A DNA stretch of 7,756 nt from CAWVWF01 sp963933885 (GTDB lineage: Bacteria; Bacteroidota; Bacteroidia; Flavobacteriales_C; GCA-002722245), in assembly GCA_963933885.1 (NCBI GenBank), contig CAWVWF010000168.1, forward strand, positions 1 through 7,756, read 5' to 3'. Below the pieces are notes generated by a model. It was not told the origin of the DNA. It ran no database searches and was given only the letters and a program-made list of their open reading frames with translations. A program made the position numbers and the translations under genes. Shown here piece after piece: positions 1-6,660 of this stretch (its first letter is position 1; the number at the start of each line of letters is the position of its first letter).

Positions 1-1708
1 CCTCAGTAACATCTAAAGTATCTCCATTTATACATCCGTTTGCGTCTACTACAGCGACTCCGTATGATCCAACAGCGGATACATTTTGAGTTTGTGCTGT
101 TCCCAATAAACTTACATTCGTAATGTCTGCCCACTGATAAGAAACAAATGCACCTGCATCTAAAGTTATTGTTGGTGTTGTCCCAGCACATATAAATGTA
201 TCTGTTCCTAAATCAACTATTGGTAATGCGTTTACTAGTAAAGCTATTGTATCACTTGCCTTACATCCTGCACTATCAACTTCTAACCAGTAATCTTGTG
301 TTGCGTTTCCGCTTAAGGTAAATCCTGTCGAAGCATCATTCCATCCAACTACAGTAACATCTGTTCTTCTTGACACCATTGAGAAAACAACAGCTGGGTC
401 TCTGATACAAATTACTGTATCATTTCCTAAGCTGATAGATAATGGATTCACTTCAGTTATTACTACAGTATCTCTTCCTGTACATCCTCCTGCATCAGCA
501 ACCAGCACAGTAACCTGCCCTGCTCCTGTTGTAAAAGTTTGATCTGTAATTGCTCCAGTATTATTCCAATCGAATGTAAATCCTGCTCCAAATCCTGCAT
601 CTAATACTGTTGTTGTTCCAGTACAAATATCAAGATCAGCTGATAACTCAACTGATAACTCAGTACTTACTTGTAAGTTGATCGTATCTTTTCCGATACA
701 TCCATTGTTAGTAACGATTACCGAATAATCTCCAGCTTCTCCATTCCCTTTTGAAATCGTCTGAGTTGTTTCTCCACCACTCCATAAGTAAGTAGCTCCT
801 GCATTTCCTGCATCGAAAGTTACAGCTGCTGAAGTTGGACAAATACTAGGGTCACCTCCTAAGGAAACTACTGGAGTTTGGTTAATTGTAACTTCAATGG
901 TATCTCTAGCTTCACAACCATCTGCATCAATTACATGAACATCATATTCTCCTGATGCATTCACTGTAATTGCTTGTGTATTTGCTCCATTTCCCCAAGT
1001 ATAAGTTGTGAAACCAGCATTGGCATCTAAGGTTAAGTCTCCAAGATCAGAACATAATGTCGTATCATCCCCAAGATCTAAAACAACTGATCCAAGTACA
1101 GTAACTGTAATTGAATCTCTTGTTGAACATCCGTTTTCTGTAACTTCAACTTTATACGCTCCAGTTGTAGTAACATCAATAGTTTGTGTTGTTTCGGAAT
1201 TGGGATCCCAAACAAAAGCAGCTCCTACATTTCCTGCATCTAAAGTCAAACCACCACCTGCAGCGCAAATAGATGTATCATTTCCTAAATCTACAATTGG
1301 TGAAGTTCCGATACTAATATTCACAGTATCTCGACCTATACAACCATTGTTATCGGCAACTTCAACTGAATACTCTCCAGAGGCCGTTACCAATAATGTT
1401 TGATTTGTACTTTCATCATTCCATGTATGAGTTGTAAATCCAGCTCCAACGTCTAATGTAATATCTCCATCACAAATTGATGTATCATTTCCTAAATCCA
1501 ATATAGCACTTCCAGCAACAGTTATTGAAACCGAATCAGAATCTGAACAAGAACCATTACTTGCTTTCACCCAATAAACATCAGTAGTTGTAACATCTAA
1601 CGTTTGATTTGTACTTGCATCACTCCATATAAAGACCGCTCCTGTGTTGAAAGCATCTAAAGTTAAAGCACCATTCGCAGCACATATTGTAGTATCATTT
1701 CCTAAATC
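1..1708 (-). repeat. Eight tandem Ig/PKD-like protein repeats of 69-73 residues, coding
   Basis: Repeat units begin (minus-strand coordinates) at 1708, 1498, 1291, 1078, 865, 649, 433 and 214, i.e. residues 983, 1053, 1122, 1193, 1264, 1336, 1408 and 1481. Periods are 207-219 bp. Each opens with a version of DLGNDTxIC, continues with xLDAG, then Y.W or F.W, then TxQT and a GxYxVxV strand, and closes with NGCxxxDT. The two cysteines per unit (IC and GC) are well placed for one disulfide per domain. This is the pattern of Ig/PKD-like stalk domains of secreted Bacteroidota proteins. Units 1-3 keep an almost identical DNA core (GTATCATTTCCTAAATC on the plus strand), while units 5 and 6 have diverged (SLGGDPSIC and ELSADLDIC). 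The last unit reaches the window edge, so the array may continue. Confidence 0.9.
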
Positions 1709-4654
1709 AATAACTGGAAACAGATTGATTTCAATCGATAACACTAATGAGTCAGAACCACAATCATTAATCGATTTAATTACTAAGTCGCCATTAGTAG
1801 CATTGGCAGCAAAGTCAATCGTTGCATTTTCTGAATTTGCATTAATAGTTGATCCAATCCCAGTGAAATACCATTCGTAAGTAGTACCCGAAGCACCTAA
1901 TTCAATTTCATAAGTTCCTCCTGATGTTCCTGCACAAACTACTGTGTCTCCTAATTTATATATCGGTGCTTCTGGTGCGATTAATCTTATAAATTCAACC
2001 GTATCACTTAATACATGACAATCTATATTTGTTGCATCATTATCATCACTAACTTTCACATAGTAAGTTCCTTCGTTTGTAATTACAAATTCACCCGTTG
2101 TATTTGTTGGCGTTTGAGCAATTCCTTCAAAATAAAGTTCATATAAAAATGTTCCATTATCGTTTCCTGTTAACAAGGTACTTATTGATGTGTCAGCACA
2201 GGCAAAAATTGTATCAGTCAAGCCAACATCAACTGCATCAGTAAGCGTAACAGTCCCAGGACTTGAACAAGTTGATGAACAAGTTGGATCTCCAATAACA
2301 ATTACAGAATCAACAATTTGACAAACTCCTTTAGTTGCTGTTACAATATATGTAGTATTGTTAGTTTTGACAGCAACTTCTCCTTCACTTTTTATACCTG
2401 TTTCTACTTTATTCGTAAGATCTGGACTCCATGAGAAAGTATAGTCTGGAACGATATCAGGACATGTTGCATTAAATGTCCCAGCGTTATACGGACCATC
2501 ATAAACGGCAGAACCAGCAGGAGCATTCCCATCATAAACCAAGTTATTTGCTTCATCATAAACCTTAATTGCATAATTATACCATTGAGTAGCACCTGGT
2601 GTATTGGTAAGTGCAATAAAGAAATCTAAAGATTGACCCGTTTCTAAGAAATAAGTTTTCTCAAACTTCATAACATCTGTCCACTGATCGATATCATTAT
2701 CTCTTCCCATCCAATTCCAACGATCTAAACTAGACTTCCCCGTTGAAGTAACAACTCCGAAATTAACTGGATTCTCCCATTGAAATGTTGGTGTTGAATA
2801 AGCTACAACTCTAAAACCACAAGGTCTTGGTAATTCTTTAATATTCGCCTCAAGATCTGCAATACAATTTGCAGTTCCAGTTAAAGATGCTTCTACGTAT
2901 TCATTTAAGTCATGGTCGTATCCAATAATCACATTTGAATATGCTTTACAAGTTGGATCAGCTAAATCAGTTAATATGAAGTTGTAAGAACCATCTCTTA
3001 AATCACTTAAATCAACCGTATTTCCTGTTGAATTAAAAGTCCCTGTTACTTCACCTAGTGGTGTATTGGCTATATAATCAACGCTATAATTTGTTGGATC
3101 ATTTGTTAGTGCTAAAGAAATACTTCCTTCTGAAGTTCCTTTACATGAAGTGTTAACTGATGTTGCACTCGCTGTAAAAGGACATAAACCACAGTCTACA
3201 GCAGTAATTTTTACACCACATAAATTCCTTTCGTCAATACAAGGATTTTCTCTTTTACAATTTAACTTATAACATCCTTTATCATTACATATCTCTCCTG
3301 CATAAACCTCTTCACCTTCAACACTAGGTGTTATCGTATAGATAGCATTTGTAGACAATATATTTCCTGGATCATTTTCTTTGTACCATTTGAAAGTTGG
3401 ATTAGCACCTTCCCCACCATCAACAACTAATTCTAATGTAACTGACTGACCTAAGCACAATTGTGTAGCTCCATTTAAAATCTTAAAATGACCATAAGGA
3501 ACTCTATCACCAGAACAAGCATTTCCAGTAATATCAATTCCCATTGGAGAACCTTCAACAGTTTGAGGATATTCCGATGGAAAACACATTATAACTTCAT
3601 CTATGATAGGACCAACTTGTTGAAAATCTACAGTACCACCAGTTTCCAAAGCGTCGAACTTTGCTTTAGCAGCTGGTTTACATTCTGCATCAGCATCAAC
3701 TTCATTATAGAAAGTTGCCATGATATCTATATATTCTTCGATAATAGCCCAAGTCATTGGTTCATTATAGTAAGAATCAAAAGAAGAACCCGCTGGGTAT
3801 TCACAATATCCAGGATCATTTTCTAATACTGAAATCCATTTAGCTACATCATTTCCATAATTAGCTGTTGTTGCTGATAATCCACCCCAACAATCATTTG
3901 TAGCTCCACTATTAACGATACTACTATTGTTTGCAAAACCATTGATTCCGCCATTATAACCTGAAGCTGAAGTTTTAACATAAGCATACTTATCATTCGA
4001 GCAATCTACATTTTCATACAAATCCCAACCAATTACATCGTTATAAACTCCTGTAGTATAAACATCATAATAAGCTTTTGTTAATGCAGATGTTTCAAAA
4101 CCGTCTACCCCCTCAATCATTGCATCAAACTTTCCATCTGGAAATCTACCCAATGGATAATTTTGGTTTAATTGCCCCCAAGCTGAACCTGGCCCTTCAA
4201 TTTGCAAACAACCAGTCTGCCCCATATTAGAACCAGCATTGGCCATATTATTTGATGTCTTGTAAGCTGCGTCCCAAGTTGTACCTGTTACACAAGCCAA
4301 TTCTGTTTCTTGAATCCCCGTTGCTAACCAGTACCCAATTTGTGGGTACTCTACCCTACCAACGATGTTCCTTGCATAGTTCCAAGAATGTGCAATAGCC
4401 AATGCCCAAGTAGGCTGGTTTGAAGGAATAAATGCAGGTCGAGATTCAACTCCATTCCTTAAAATCGTTCCTTGTCCTAAATAGATCCCAGTTGATTTCG
4501 AAGGATCTGTAGGTAAAGATGTTGGTATAAAAGTTAATGTATCGAATTCTGTTTTTTTCGGATAAGCAGGACAGTTATTTTGTCCTGTAGTATTATCTGA
4601 GAAAAATATGCAAAACGCTGCAGATAGAAGTAAAAATAAATTTATCCTTTTCAT
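1..4654 (-). CDS. Giant secreted multidomain protein: lysozyme-like N-terminus followed by SprB-like and tandem Ig/PKD-like repeats (C-terminus outside window)
   Basis: The frame runs without a stop from the ATG at 4654 to the left edge, giving 1551 visible residues. Residues 1-25 form a signal peptide (MKRINLFLLLSAAF core, cut probably near TTGQ), so it is exported. Visible modules in order: lysozyme-like region about 80-260; a Trp/Cys-containing stretch to 390; an Ig-like module 393-465; a SprB-like module about 493-580; an unclassified stretch 610-790; a divergent repeat about 800-890; a PKD-like module about 897-982; then eight repeats of 69-73 residues from 983 to the edge. Bacteroidota proteins of this build usually end in a type IX secretion C-terminal domain (gliding motility-associated type) and sit on or leave the cell surface; that end is not seen here, so T9SS export is inference. 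Likely roles are adhesion or surface glycan/peptidoglycan cleavage. About 189 bp separate its start from the peroxidase gene, so it probably has its own promoter. The frame and module architecture are certain; the function is not. Confidence 0.9.
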   Translation of the reverse strand, partial: MKRINLFLLLSAAFCIFFSDNTTGQNNCPAYPKKTEFDTLTFIPTSLPTDPSKSTGIYLGQGTILRNGVESRPAFIPSNQPTWALAIAHSWNYARNIVGRVEYPQIGYWLATGIQETELACVTGTTWDAAYKTSNNMANAGSNMGQTGCLQIEGPGSAWGQLNQNYPLGRFPDGKFDAMIEGVDGFETSALTKAYYDVYTTGVYNDVIGWDLYENVDCSNDKYAYVKTSASGYNGGINGFANNSSIVNSGATNDCWGGLSATTANYGNDVAKWISVLENDPGYCEYPAGSSFDSYYNEPMTWAIIEEYIDIMATFYNEVDADAECKPAAKAKFDALETGGTVDFQQVGPIIDEVIMCFPSEYPQTVEGSPMGIDITGNACSGDRVPYGHFKILNGATQLCLGQSVTLELVVDGGEGANPTFKWYKENDPGNILSTNAIYTITPSVEGEEVYAGEICNDKGCYKLNCKRENPCIDERNLCGVKITAVDCGLCPFTASATSVNTSCKGTSEGSISLALTNDPTNYSVDYIANTPLGEVTGTFNSTGNTVDLSDLRDGSYNFILTDLADPTCKAYSNVIIGYDHDLNEYVEASLTGTANCIADLEANIKELPRPCGFRVVAYSTPTFQWENPVNFGVVTSTGKSSLDRWNWMGRDNDIDQWTDVMKFEKTYFLETGQSLDFFIALTNTPGATQWYNYAIKVYDEANNLVYDGNAPAGSAVYDGPYNAGTFNATCPDIVPDYTFSWSPDLTNKVETGIKSEGEVAVKTNNTTYIVTATKGVCQIVDSVIVIGDPTCSSTCSSPGTVTLTDAVDVGLTDTIFACADTSISTLLTGNDNGTFLYELYFEGIAQTPTNTTGEFVITNEGTYYVKVSDDNDATNIDCHVLSDTVEFIRLIAPEAPIYKLGDTVVCAGTSGGTYEIELGASGTTYEWYFTGIGSTINANSENATIDFAANATNGDLVIKSINDCGSDSLVLSIEINLFPVIDLGNDTTICAANGALTLDAFNTGAVFIWSDASTNQTLDVTTTDVYWVKASNGSCSDSDSVSITVAGSAILDLGNDTSICDGDITLDVGAGFTTHTWNDESTNQTLLVTASGEYSVEVADNNGCIGRDTVNISIGTSPIVDLGNDTSICAAGGGLTLDAGNVGAAFVWDPNSETTQTIDVTTTGAYKVEVTENGCSTRDSITVTVLGSVVLDLGDDTTLCSDLGDLTLDANAGFTTYTWGNGANTQAITVNASGEYDVHVIDADGCEARDTIEVTINQTPVVSLGGDPSICPTSAAVTFDAGNAGATYLWSGGETTQTISKGNGEAGDYSVIVTNNGCIGKDTINLQVSTELSVELSADLDICTGTTTVLDAGFGAGFTFDWNNTGAITDQTFTTGAGQVTVLVADAGGCTGRDTVVITEVNPLSISLGNDTVICIRDPAVVFSMVSRRTDVTVVGWNDASTGFTLSGNATQDYWLEVDSAGCKASDTIALLVNALPIVDLGTDTFICAGTTPTITLDAGAFVSYQWADITNVSLLGTAQTQNVSAVGSYGVAVVDANGCINGDTLDVTE
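2915..3178 (-). other. SprB-like repeat module within the giant protein
   Basis: Residues about 493-580 fit the SprB repeat pattern: an 'A.SVNTSCKGTSEGSISL' opening, then a hydrophobic strand, a 'VDLSDLRDGSYNFILTD' segment matching the usual 'L..GTYTVTVTD', and a closing Cys. SprB-type modules occur in surface adhesins of gliding Bacteroidota. Only one copy is evident here, sitting between an Ig-like module and an unclassified region. Confidence 0.6.
3875..4417 (-). other. Lysozyme/lytic-transglycosylase-like domain within the giant protein
   Basis: Residues about 80-260 carry, in the right order, three short motifs characteristic of the lysozyme superfamily (GH23, goose-type and soluble lytic transglycosylases). 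A helix leads into GIQETELAC, where E116 would be the catalytic glutamate (the 'ES/ET' motif). GCLQIEG at 148-154 matches the GLMQI motif. SGYNGGINGF at 231-240 matches the AYNAG motif. Spacing is longer than in goose lysozyme: 35 residues from E116 to the Gln and about 82 more to the Tyr-Asn. Extra cysteines at 121, 149, 218 and 255 could form disulfides suited to an extracellular enzyme. Known for the family: cleavage of the beta-1,4 bond between N-acetylmuramic acid and N-acetylglucosamine. That this domain is active, and on peptidoglycan, is inference from motifs read by eye. Confidence 0.55.
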
Positions 4655-4843
4655 AATCAATTCATTAAGTTGGCAACAATTAAAAGGTAACTCTTGTAAA
4701 ATAGAGTGTTTAATTAAAATATTTACTTTAATTCAGGTTAAAAAAAAGTAGAATATAATATTTCAAGAAGACACGCTATAGTACAATAATTATAAACTTT
4801 AAATATTGCTACATAACATCAATTATGATGAAGAACTGACGGA
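4655..4843. other. Intergenic region upstream of the giant gene
   Basis: These 189 bp are AT-rich and lie between the stop of the peroxidase gene and the start of the giant gene, both on the minus strand. I see no open frame, no RNA gene and no convincing terminator. Read on the minus strand, TACTTTTT and TACCTTTT are each one base off the Bacteroidota -7 box (TAnnTTTG), but neither has a TTG at the right -33 distance, so I do not call a promoter. There is no Shine-Dalgarno site before the giant gene, as usual in this phylum. Confidence 0.6.
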
Positions 4844-5389
4844 TTAAGAAATTACTACTTTCAGATGTTTTTGAAATCTTTTACTAGAAACCTTTGTAGT
4901 TGTTAAGAACTTGTCGATTAATTGACCATTTTCATCAATCAAATATTTTTGAAAATTCCATTTAACATCCGAATCCTTCCGACCATTTAAATCTGAATTT
5001 GTTAACCAATTATATAAAGGATGAGCATCATCCCCCCTTACATTCATTTTTTTTAACATTAAAAATGACACCCCATAGTTAATTTCACAGAATTCTTCTA
5101 TCTCTTGACTTGAGCCTTTTTCTTGATTTCCAAATTGATTACAAGGAACACCAATAATTATTAATTGATCCTTAAACTTTTCATGTAATTCTTGTAAGGA
5201 TTTATATTGAGGCGTAAAAGCACACTTAGATGCCACATTCACGAAAAGGATTTTTTTCCCTTTGAAATCTTTAAGACTTACAGTTTTACCATTTAAATTT
5301 TCAATTGCTATGTCGTATATACTTTGAACTGAATGGTTAGAACTTTTACTGATAGGGAGAATTCCAAGATTAATTAAAAACTGTTTCAT
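4844..5389 (-). CDS. Glutathione peroxidase family thiol peroxidase (probably thioredoxin-dependent)
   Basis: This 181-residue protein reduces hydrogen peroxide and organic hydroperoxides. It is probably cytoplasmic, since the N-terminus is only mildly hydrophobic with no clear signal peptide. The family signatures are all present: NVASKCAFTPQY (peroxidatic C56), VPCNQFGNQE (Q89) and KWNF (W144-N145), which together complete the Cys-Gln-Trp-Asn catalytic set. The active site uses Cys, not selenocysteine. C101 in EEFCEINYGV lies 45 residues after C56 and matches the resolving cysteine of yeast Gpx-type enzymes. This suggests a two-cysteine cycle reduced by thioredoxin rather than glutathione. 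About 20 residues precede the usual family start, so the true start could be slightly later. The annotated ATG is supported by a promoter-like box just upstream. The gene is divergent from the MORN-variant gene and stands alone. Confidence 0.93.
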   Translation of the reverse strand: MKQFLINLGILPISKSSNHSVQSIYDIAIENLNGKTVSLKDFKGKKILFVNVASKCAFTPQYKSLQELHEKFKDQLIIIGVPCNQFGNQEKGSSQEIEEFCEINYGVSFLMLKKMNVRGDDAHPLYNWLTNSDLNGRKDSDVKWNFQKYLIDENGQLIDKFLTTTKVSSKRFQKHLKVVIS

Positions 5390-5394
5390 ATGTG

Positions 5395-5402
5395 CAAAAA
5401 TA
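5395..5402 (-). promoter_or_regulatory. Putative -7 promoter box for the peroxidase gene
   Basis: TATTTTTG on the minus strand matches the Bacteroidota -7 consensus TAnnTTTG in full. It ends 5 bases before the ATG at 5389, so the transcript would be leaderless or nearly so. I see no good -33 TTG about 19 bases upstream, which lowers confidence. Confidence 0.4.
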
Positions 5403-5454
5403 AATGAAACAAAATAACTGAAATGCCATATTATAGAAGAAAATTAAAAGTTTG

Positions 5455-5470
5455 GTAGTATTTTTACTAC
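5455..5470. promoter_or_regulatory. Perfect inverted repeat GTAGTA-TTTT-TACTAC in the divergent promoter region
   Basis: A 6 bp perfect inverted repeat with a 4-base centre lies 13 bases before the ATG of the MORN-variant gene and 65 bases from the start of the divergent peroxidase gene. It contains TATTTTTA (5459-5466, plus strand), one base off the -7 consensus TAnnTTTG. A bound regulator could therefore block or guide polymerase. It might instead be a small hairpin in the 5' leader. The arrangement is seen directly; the operator role is inference. Confidence 0.4.
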
Positions 5471-5483
5471 GTCAGTTATTTAT

Positions 5484-6362
5484 ATGATCATTAAAAGTCA
5501 ATACATACATATCATTATATCCTTTTTATTAATTCCATTTTTTGGATTTTCACAAAATAAGACTGATGATAATGACAGAAAACAAGGTCATTGGGTTTTC
5601 ACTAATAAAACAAGAAGCCTTCCTGGCTATAAAGATGCTCAAATCGTTGAAGAAGGAAATTTTGAGAACAGCAGAAAAGTTGGAGTTTGGACTTTCTATT
5701 TCAATAATGGTAAAATCAAACACACTCTAACCTACTTCAACAACAAACCCAATGGTCCTGCTACTTTCTATTATAAAAATGGGAATTTAAGAGAAAAAGG
5801 AGTTTGGAAGAATAATAGATGGGTTGGGAATTATGAAATGTACTACTCTAATGGGAATTTAAAAAACGAATTTAAATACAGCAATCAAGGTGTTAAAAAT
5901 GGTCCACAAAAATTTTATCACAAGAATGGAAATTTAAAAATTTCAGGAACTTGGAACAATGGTGATGAAGGGACAGATATTCATGAATACACAGAGGATG
6001 GAAAACCTAATACAAAAAGATACAAAGCCGGTCCTGCTCCAGTAAACAAAGCTAGAAAAGCCACTGATATAAAGGAGACAATCATTGTAATTAAAGAAGA
6101 GGTTATAGTTGATACAATTCCGGAAAAGAAAAAAATTATAACTAAGAAAAAAATCAATAAAGCAAGAACTGCATTTGATGGTAACGGTTATCAAGAATTT
6201 AAAGATAGAAAAGGTAGAAACATTAGAGTTGGAGAATTTAAGAATGGATACCTAATTGACGGAAAGACATTTGAATATGATAAAAAAGGAAAAATAGTAA
6301 TTACTAAAATTATTGAAAAAGGGAAAATTGTTAAAATCATCGATAATTCTTCTGTTAAATAA
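5484..6362 (+). CDS. Secreted MORN-variant (YwqK-like) repeat protein
   Basis: The 292-residue protein begins with a signal peptide (residues 1-24, hydrophobic IIISFLLIPFF then GFSQ), so it works in the periplasm or on the surface. Residues about 34-180 hold repeated MORN_2-type units: KQGHWVF, VGVWTFYFNNGKIKH, NGPATFYYKNGNLREKGVW, VGNYEMYYSNGNLKNEF and NGPQKFYHKNGNLKISGTW. These are short beta-hairpins of the Y-x-NG-x-L type. A Lys/Ile/Val-rich, strongly charged segment follows (about 195-228) and then a final hairpin pair (249-292, VGEFKNGYLIDGKTFEYDKKGK). The repeat DNA shows recurring AATGGGAATTTAA, consistent with internal duplication. Databases often label such proteins 'YwqK family antitoxin', but nothing here indicates a toxin partner and the real function is unknown. 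The nearest gene is the divergent peroxidase. Confidence 0.88.
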   Translation: MIIKSQYIHIIISFLLIPFFGFSQNKTDDNDRKQGHWVFTNKTRSLPGYKDAQIVEEGNFENSRKVGVWTFYFNNGKIKHTLTYFNNKPNGPATFYYKNGNLREKGVWKNNRWVGNYEMYYSNGNLKNEFKYSNQGVKNGPQKFYHKNGNLKISGTWNNGDEGTDIHEYTEDGKPNTKRYKAGPAPVNKARKATDIKETIIVIKEEVIVDTIPEKKKIITKKKINKARTAFDGNGYQEFKDRKGRNIRVGEFKNGYLIDGKTFEYDKKGKIVITKIIEKGKIVKIIDNSSVK

Positions 6363-6410
6363 GATGAATTTATTAAAAAACCCTACTAAACTAAATCGAT
6401 TTAATCACCA

Positions 6411-6440
6411 TGTAACACTACGTAATTATACGTAACTTTA
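6411..6440 (+). promoter_or_regulatory. Three 10-bp-phased GTAA repeats, candidate operator of the RHH gene
   Basis: Three consecutive 10 bp units read TGTAACACTA (6411), CGTAATTATA (6421) and CGTAACTTTA (6431). All share GTAA at positions 2-5 and TA at positions 9-10, so the same motif faces one side of the helix three times. The middle part also forms TACGTA-ATTA-TACGTA (6419-6434), two self-palindromic hexamers. TAACTTTA (6433-6440) is one base off the -7 consensus, so a bound protein would cover the promoter. Ribbon-helix-helix proteins commonly bind tandem short sites in their own promoters, and this array starts 78 bases before such a gene. An autoregulatory operator is inferred. Confidence 0.5.
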
Positions 6441-6450
6441 CATATAAAAT

Positions 6451-6464
6451 GGCGTATATATGCC
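6451..6464. repeat. Near-perfect palindrome in the RHH gene leader
   Basis: GGCGTATATATGCC is a 14-base palindrome with one mismatched pair (G-T, which can wobble in RNA). It lies 24 bases before the ATG of the RHH gene. It might be a second protein site or a weak leader hairpin. Confidence 0.35.
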
Positions 6465-6488
6465 AACATTAATTTTTAACCCTAGATT

Positions 6489-6617
6489 ATGACTTCATTA
6501 GTAATTAGAATTGACGAAGACCTGAAGGACAAACTACAGCAATTAGCTGATAACGATGACCGTTCTCTAAGTAACTACATTAGGTTAGTTCTTAAAAAAA
6601 GTATTGAAGAAAAGTAA
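6489..6617 (+). CDS. Small ribbon-helix-helix (CopG/Arc-type) DNA-binding protein
   Basis: This 42-residue protein is little more than one RHH fold. TSLVIRI (residues 2-8) is the beta-strand that would pair in a dimer and enter the DNA major groove. DEDLKDKLQQLADND (9-23) is helix A. RSLSNYIRLVLKKSIEE (25-41) is the turn and helix B, with the typical 'S.S.YIR..L' pattern. RHH proteins are dimeric repressors, often of their own promoters. The ATG is the only sensible start, because it places the strand right at the N-terminus. Phased GTAA repeats and a palindrome lie upstream and a strong terminator lies 44 bases downstream, so it is probably a single-gene transcript. There is no toxin gene next to it, so it looks like a solitary regulator rather than half of a toxin-antitoxin pair. 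The regulator class is well supported; the targets are unknown. Confidence 0.82.
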   Translation: MTSLVIRIDEDLKDKLQQLADNDDRSLSNYIRLVLKKSIEEK

Positions 6618-6645
6618 TATTCATTGTCAATAGATAATATTCATT
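6615..6645 (+). repeat. 11 bp direct repeat with exact 20 bp period after the RHH gene
   Basis: TAATATTCATT occurs at 6615-6625 and again at 6635-6645, a spacing of two helical turns. The first copy contains the RHH stop codon. It sits between the stop and the terminator. It could be a protein-binding pair or chance in AT-rich DNA. Confidence 0.45.
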
Positions 6646-6660
6646 ACATCAATTCAAAAG

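Larger units (their letters stand above)
6363..6488. other. Intergenic region between the MORN-variant and RHH genes
   Basis: No open frame or RNA gene is visible. The first 48 bp after the MORN-variant stop show no hairpin-plus-T terminator, so some read-through into the RHH gene is possible. The rest holds the phased GTAA units and the palindrome listed separately. Confidence 0.6.

Noticed and set aside
1008..1403. Plus-strand open frame of 131 codons
   Set aside because: It lies wholly inside the minus-strand repeat array, has low-complexity Ser/Val/Pro-rich content that mirrors the repeats, and has no promoter or homology-like motifs. The same applies to plus-strand frames at 1644-1880 and 3488-3826.
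1..1708. CRISPR-like or satellite DNA periodicity
   Set aside because: The period of about 213 bp corresponds to protein domains in one frame, with diverged DNA between units.
4592..4654. Lipoprotein signal in the giant protein (Cys at residue 15)
   Set aside because: The residues before the Cys (S-A-A-F) do not fit a lipobox because Phe sits at -1, and the Cys lies inside the hydrophobic core.
4817..4830. CATCA-ATTA-TGATG hairpin as terminator of the peroxidase gene
   Set aside because: The stem is only 5 bp and AT-rich, and no T-run follows in the minus-strand direction.
5943..6194. Minus-strand open frame of 83 codons under the MORN-variant gene
   Set aside because: It is antisense to a well-supported coding region, and its Phe/Asn/Tyr-rich composition is what the complement of Lys/Ile-rich codons gives.
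5484..6617. Toxin-antitoxin pair formed by the 'YwqK antitoxin'-type gene and the RHH gene
   Set aside because: The MORN-variant protein is exported and is not a toxin. The antitoxin label is a database naming habit, and no toxin-like gene is adjacent to the RHH gene.
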